NCBI GenBank assembly: GCA_009778015.1
Contig: WRKS01000017.1
Coordinates: 1-7,707 of the forward strand
Direction of reading: 5' to 3'
DNA: 7,707 nucleotides
Origin: Candidatus Saccharimonadota bacterium
Lineage (GTDB): Bacteria > Patescibacteriota > Saccharimonadia > Saccharimonadales > Saccharimonadaceae
Shown piece by piece: positions 5,842 to 7,707 of this stretch. The position numbers and the translations under genes are program-made. The notes under the pieces were generated by a model that had not been told where the DNA came from, ran no database searches, and worked only from the letters and a program-made list of their open reading frames with translations. Numbering within the stretch: the stretch's first letter is position 1; each line of letters opens with the position of its first letter.

Positions 5842-6899
5842 TATTGTTGCTCCTCGTTTTGCGGTTGGTCATTGCGATTGCCCTTGCTGGTGTATAAGTG
5901 CGTATAGCGCTGCCAGTCCACGAGCGGCTGGTTGACCGCGGTGTCAGGGTTGTTGAAGTTGTAGTAGAGCATGGCGAGAGCGCGGGTGTCTAAGCGGACC
6001 GCCGGAACGCCAACGGCGCGGAGACCGTCAATAATCGCGGCCGAACGGCGCGCCATCTCGGTCTTGGCGGCTTCAAATTCTGGACGGCCAATTTTGACCG
6101 CTTGCGGCGCTGGGTTAGTGAGGGCGCTGAGGCCCTTTTTAGTGCTGGTGGCAAGTGCTTTGGCCTTGTCTTCGGCGCCGTAAGAGAAGCAGATAAAGAA
6201 GGATTTGTCCATAATGTTGGCCTCGCGCGCGAGCGCGTCAATAAAGATCATGTAATCGTCCATCAGGACGTTTAGGAGCATGTTGTCTTGGCTGCGGCGA
6301 ATGTTGGCCAACTTTTCTAGGTAGGGGCCGATATCAATTTTTTGGCTGCGGATGGCGATTTGGATGTCAAACGCCAGTGAGTTCAAGAAGCTCTGATAGG
6401 CATATTCTACGCCGTCTTGCTCGTTCGGGCTCATGAGGTCAAAGTTGATGCTCTGGGCCGCGACAACGGCGCGGAAGCTGCCGTCTTTCATGACAACGAT
6501 GCCGTCGCGGATTTCGGAAATAAGGAGGGACTTTTGCGCCGTGTTGGTACCAGGGCTCTTGACCGGGATGTTGGTAGTGGTAACGCCGGTAGGTTGGCCG
6601 GGAGCGTTCGCGTTCAGCTGGGCTCGGGCCGGGCTGGGGCTGGGCGCAGGAGCGGCTTGTGGGATAGATGGTGATTGTGGGATAGCAGGCGCTGGGGGCG
6701 CGGCTGGCTGGATAGGGGCGGCCTGCTGTGGTGATGCGGCAGATTGTGCAGGCGCGGTTGGCGCCATTTCGCTCGCGATACGCGCGGCGCTGGGCATAGA
6801 AGCCGCGGCGGCGCTCGCAGAAATCGGCGCATTGGCCGGAATCGGCATTGGCGCGGGTGCAGCTCCTGCCGGAGCCGGGTTATTGCTGGATGGTTGCAT
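5841..6899 (-). CDS. TraC-like N-terminal domain protein with Pro/Ala-rich leader
   Basis: This 352-residue protein has two parts. Residues 1-120 are Pro/Ala/Gln/Ser-rich, low in complexity and probably disordered. Residues about 121-335 form a folded domain starting SLLISEIRDGIVVMKDGSFRAVV, with FDLMSPNEQDGVEYAYQSFLNSLAFDIQIAIRS and IGPYLEKL, which I recognise as the TraC/VirB4-like N-terminal region found ahead of VirB4 ATPases in CPR genomes. It contains no Walker motif, so it should act as a partner rather than a motor. I infer that it docks on VirB4 and helps couple it to the PrgI-containing membrane complex. The start at 6899 has AGGGGG five bases upstream (6910-6905). The gene overlaps the PrgI gene by 20 bases and shares one base with virB4. 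The disordered N-terminus may be a flexible tether. The charged C-terminus (SKGNRNDQPQNEEQQ) is also likely unstructured. Confidence 0.82.
   Translation of the reverse strand: MQPSSNNPAPAGAAPAPMPIPANAPISASAAAASMPSAARIASEMAPTAPAQSAASPQQAAPIQPAAPPAPAIPQSPSIPQAAPAPSPSPARAQLNANAPGQPTGVTTTNIPVKSPGTNTAQKSLLISEIRDGIVVMKDGSFRAVVAAQSINFDLMSPNEQDGVEYAYQSFLNSLAFDIQIAIRSQKIDIGPYLEKLANIRRSQDNMLLNVLMDDYMIFIDALAREANIMDKSFFICFSYGAEDKAKALATSTKKGLSALTNPAPQAVKIGRPEFEAAKTEMARRSAAIIDGLRAVGVPAVRLDTRALAMLYYNFNNPDTAVNQPLVDWQRYTHLYTSKGNRNDQPQNEEQQ
5850..5855 (-). promoter_or_regulatory. Ribosome binding site of virB4
   Basis: GAGGAG on the minus strand, eight bases before the virB4 ATG at 5841 and inside the last codons of the TraC-like gene. 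Together with the TAATG stop-start overlap it supports coupled translation. Confidence 0.75.
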
Positions 6900-7512
6900 T
6901 GTTGCCCCCTATATTATTATTTGCTGTGCTTGCGGTCATGATACCTCCGTCGTTTTCGGCATTTAAGTTAATGTTACCACGTTGGACTGTTTTGTCAAAA
7001 TCTAGGGCAAAGCTGTAGTTGTCAAACATATCCGGGGCGGTTTCGCTTTCCATAAGGATGTTGTCGCTAAGGTTACTTTCTTTGACGGCGCGGCCCTCGG
7101 AGTCAACGATATTGGCGAGGAAGCTGAGCCGTTTGTTGGCCTCGCCGCGCTCAATGTTTCTGACACGGCTCTTGGCGTCAACCACCTTGGGCGCCTCAAT
7201 CTTGATGTCGTGCTGGATGCCGTCGGCCTGCCAGACGCGGGTCTTGGGGTTAAGGTGGTATTTAAGCACTGCGGTAAGATACTGGGTCATGGTTTGCTCC
7301 TTGCGGAGCGGAAGCGCCAAGATTACCAGCACTAAGGCCGGCGGGATAGGAACGATAGCGAACAGCGCCACAATGCCGCCAATACGATAGAGGCCAAAAG
7401 CGGCGGCGAGTAGACCGGCGGCGATTAGAAGGTAGATAAACTGACGGAAGGAAAAGGGCCCAAGAAGCTTATCCTCCGCCTCAACATCTTGCGGTACCTT
7501 GTAGCTGCCCAT
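6880..7512 (-). CDS. PrgI-family membrane protein of a type IV secretion-like system
   Basis: This 210-residue protein has the PrgI-family N-terminus: YKVPQDVEAEDKLLGPFSFRQFIYLL (residues 4-29), then two close hydrophobic helices (about 25-42 and 44-67) and a charged loop RKEQTMTQYL. PrgI proteins are small integral membrane subunits encoded with VirB4 in Gram-positive-type conjugation systems; pairing with VirB4 at the membrane is inferred from family and context. The region after residue 70, including NPKTRVWQ, should be cytosolic or surface facing and becomes Asn/Gly-rich at the end. I start at the ATG at 7512, not the one at 7539. The extra nine residues do not fit the family, and their codons overlap a TATAAT -10 box. 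The gene overlaps the downstream TraC-like gene by 20 bases. The upstream hairpin and promoter suggest it can be transcribed on its own. Confidence 0.88.
   Translation of the reverse strand: MGSYKVPQDVEAEDKLLGPFSFRQFIYLLIAAGLLAAAFGLYRIGGIVALFAIVPIPPALVLVILALPLRKEQTMTQYLTAVLKYHLNPKTRVWQADGIQHDIKIEAPKVVDAKSRVRNIERGEANKRLSFLANIVDSEGRAVKESNLSDNILMESETAPDMFDNYSFALDFDKTVQRGNINLNAENDGGIMTASTANNNIGGNNATIQQ
6905..6910 (-). promoter_or_regulatory. Ribosome binding site of the TraC-like gene
   Basis: AGGGGG on the minus strand, five bases before the ATG at 6899, inside the 3' end of the PrgI gene. It supports the start that includes the whole Pro/Ala-rich leader. Confidence 0.6.
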
Positions 7513-7518
7513 GCGTAA

Positions 7519-7547
7519 ATTATATAGTATTTTTGGCAATTATGCAA
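7519..7547 (-). promoter_or_regulatory. Promoter of the prgI-traC-virB4 operon, probably giving a leaderless mRNA
   Basis: On the minus strand a perfect -10 box TATAAT (7524-7519) is preceded at exactly 17 bases by TTGCAT (7547-7542), a weak -35. Only six bases (ttacgc) separate the -10 box from the ATG at 7512, so transcription would begin at or next to the start codon. No SD is present upstream of this ATG, which fits a leaderless transcript. The surrounding A/T-rich stretch supports a promoter. The box is near-certain as a sequence match; activity is inferred. Confidence 0.6.
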
Positions 7548-7582
7548 GCACAAGCTCTTGGAAAATTGACCAAATTATGTCC

Positions 7583-7647
7583 CGGCCGCAGGGTAGAGTG
7601 GCTGGGTTTGTTTTAGAATATAAAAAGGCCACTCTACCTTGCGGCCG
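7583..7647. repeat. Long hairpin between the partial upstream gene and prgI
   Basis: Arms 7583-7602 and 7628-7647 are complementary at 19 of 20 positions around an A/T-rich 25-base loop. On the minus strand the stem begins 11 bases after the TAG of the upstream gene and ends 35 bases before the putative -35 box. No T tract follows on either strand, so it is not a textbook intrinsic terminator. It could mark the processed or protected 3' end of the upstream mRNA, or be an inserted palindrome. It shares the long-stem style of the 2135-2205 hairpin but not its sequence. Confidence 0.8.
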
Positions 7648-7658
7648 AGGGTGGGGGG

Positions 7659-7707
7659 CTAGAAAGTTCCTCCGTTCATAGCATTGAGGACAAGTTGGAC
7701 TATCACT
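7659..7707 (-). CDS. C-terminal tail of a hydrophobic protein, possibly a VirB2/TrbC-type pilin (partial)
   Basis: Fifteen codons before a TAG at 7661-7659 read VIVQLVLNAMNGGTF; the rest lies beyond the right edge. A hydrophobic run closed by a small polar Gly-containing tail resembles the end of the short two-helix VirB2/TrbC-like pilins often found just upstream of PrgI-VirB4 clusters in CPR genomes. The neighbourhood and the strong hairpin after the stop support a real gene end. The fragment is too short for a firm family call, and another minus-strand frame is also open here. Confidence 0.4.
   Translation of the reverse strand, partial: VIVQLVLNAMNGGTF

Noticed and set aside
6433..6966. 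177-residue plus-strand Ala/Gly-rich open frame
   Set aside because: It is antisense to the Pro/Ala-rich leader of the TraC-like gene; the composition simply mirrors GC-rich Ala and Pro codons.
7513..7539. Upstream start giving the PrgI protein nine extra residues
   Set aside because: The extension does not fit the PrgI family start (MGSYKVPQD), and its codons contain the TATAAT box.

Overview
The window looks like a piece of a Patescibacteria (CPR) genome, most likely a Saccharibacteria (TM7)-type lineage. This is inferred from the gene set: a PrgI-like membrane protein, a TraC-like protein with a long Pro/Ala-rich N-terminus, a compact VirB4 ATPase and a GspE/PilB ATPase in one cluster, plus short versions of housekeeping enzymes such as a TilS of about 285 core residues. 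TGA acts as a normal stop (end of virB4), so this is not a lineage that reads UGA as glycine. All complete genes lie on the minus strand; the only plus-strand gene is a partial one at the left edge.

Layout in transcription order, right to left. At 7707-7659 is the C-terminal tail of a hydrophobic protein, possibly a VirB2/TrbC-type pilin. A 20-bp-stem hairpin (7583-7647) and a promoter with a perfect TATAAT follow. Next comes prgI-like (7512-6880), overlapping the traC-like gene (6899-5841), which shares one base with virB4 (5841-4039). A 169-bp gap filled mostly by a palindromic repeat separates virB4 from the pilB/gspE-type ATPase (3869-2193). These four genes look like one operon for a minimal type IV secretion or pilus machine: PrgI as membrane subunit, TraC-like plus VirB4 as split motor, and PilB as pilus-extension motor. 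A second hairpin-rich spacer (2066-2192) carries a likely promoter for a small sugar-1-phosphate transferase (2065-1421), whose 3' end overlaps tilS (1434-364). tilS converges with, and overlaps tail to tail, the C-terminus of an Ig-like repeat protein (1-401, plus strand).

The most striking signal is a family of roughly 120-bp palindromic elements. One copy sits in frame inside tilS (563-679) and one between virB4 and pilB (3889-4007). They have the same length and architecture, complementary ends, and two internal hairpins with compensatory base changes. Their translations in one frame are also similar (LAP[KR]..SE.GS.RA[KR]R). This resembles the Rickettsia palindromic elements, which insert in frame into genes. 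A third inverted-repeat segment in tilS (1044-1195) sits exactly where TilS carries a second extra stretch, but its relation to the other two is uncertain. No tRNA, rRNA, CRISPR array or transposase gene was seen.
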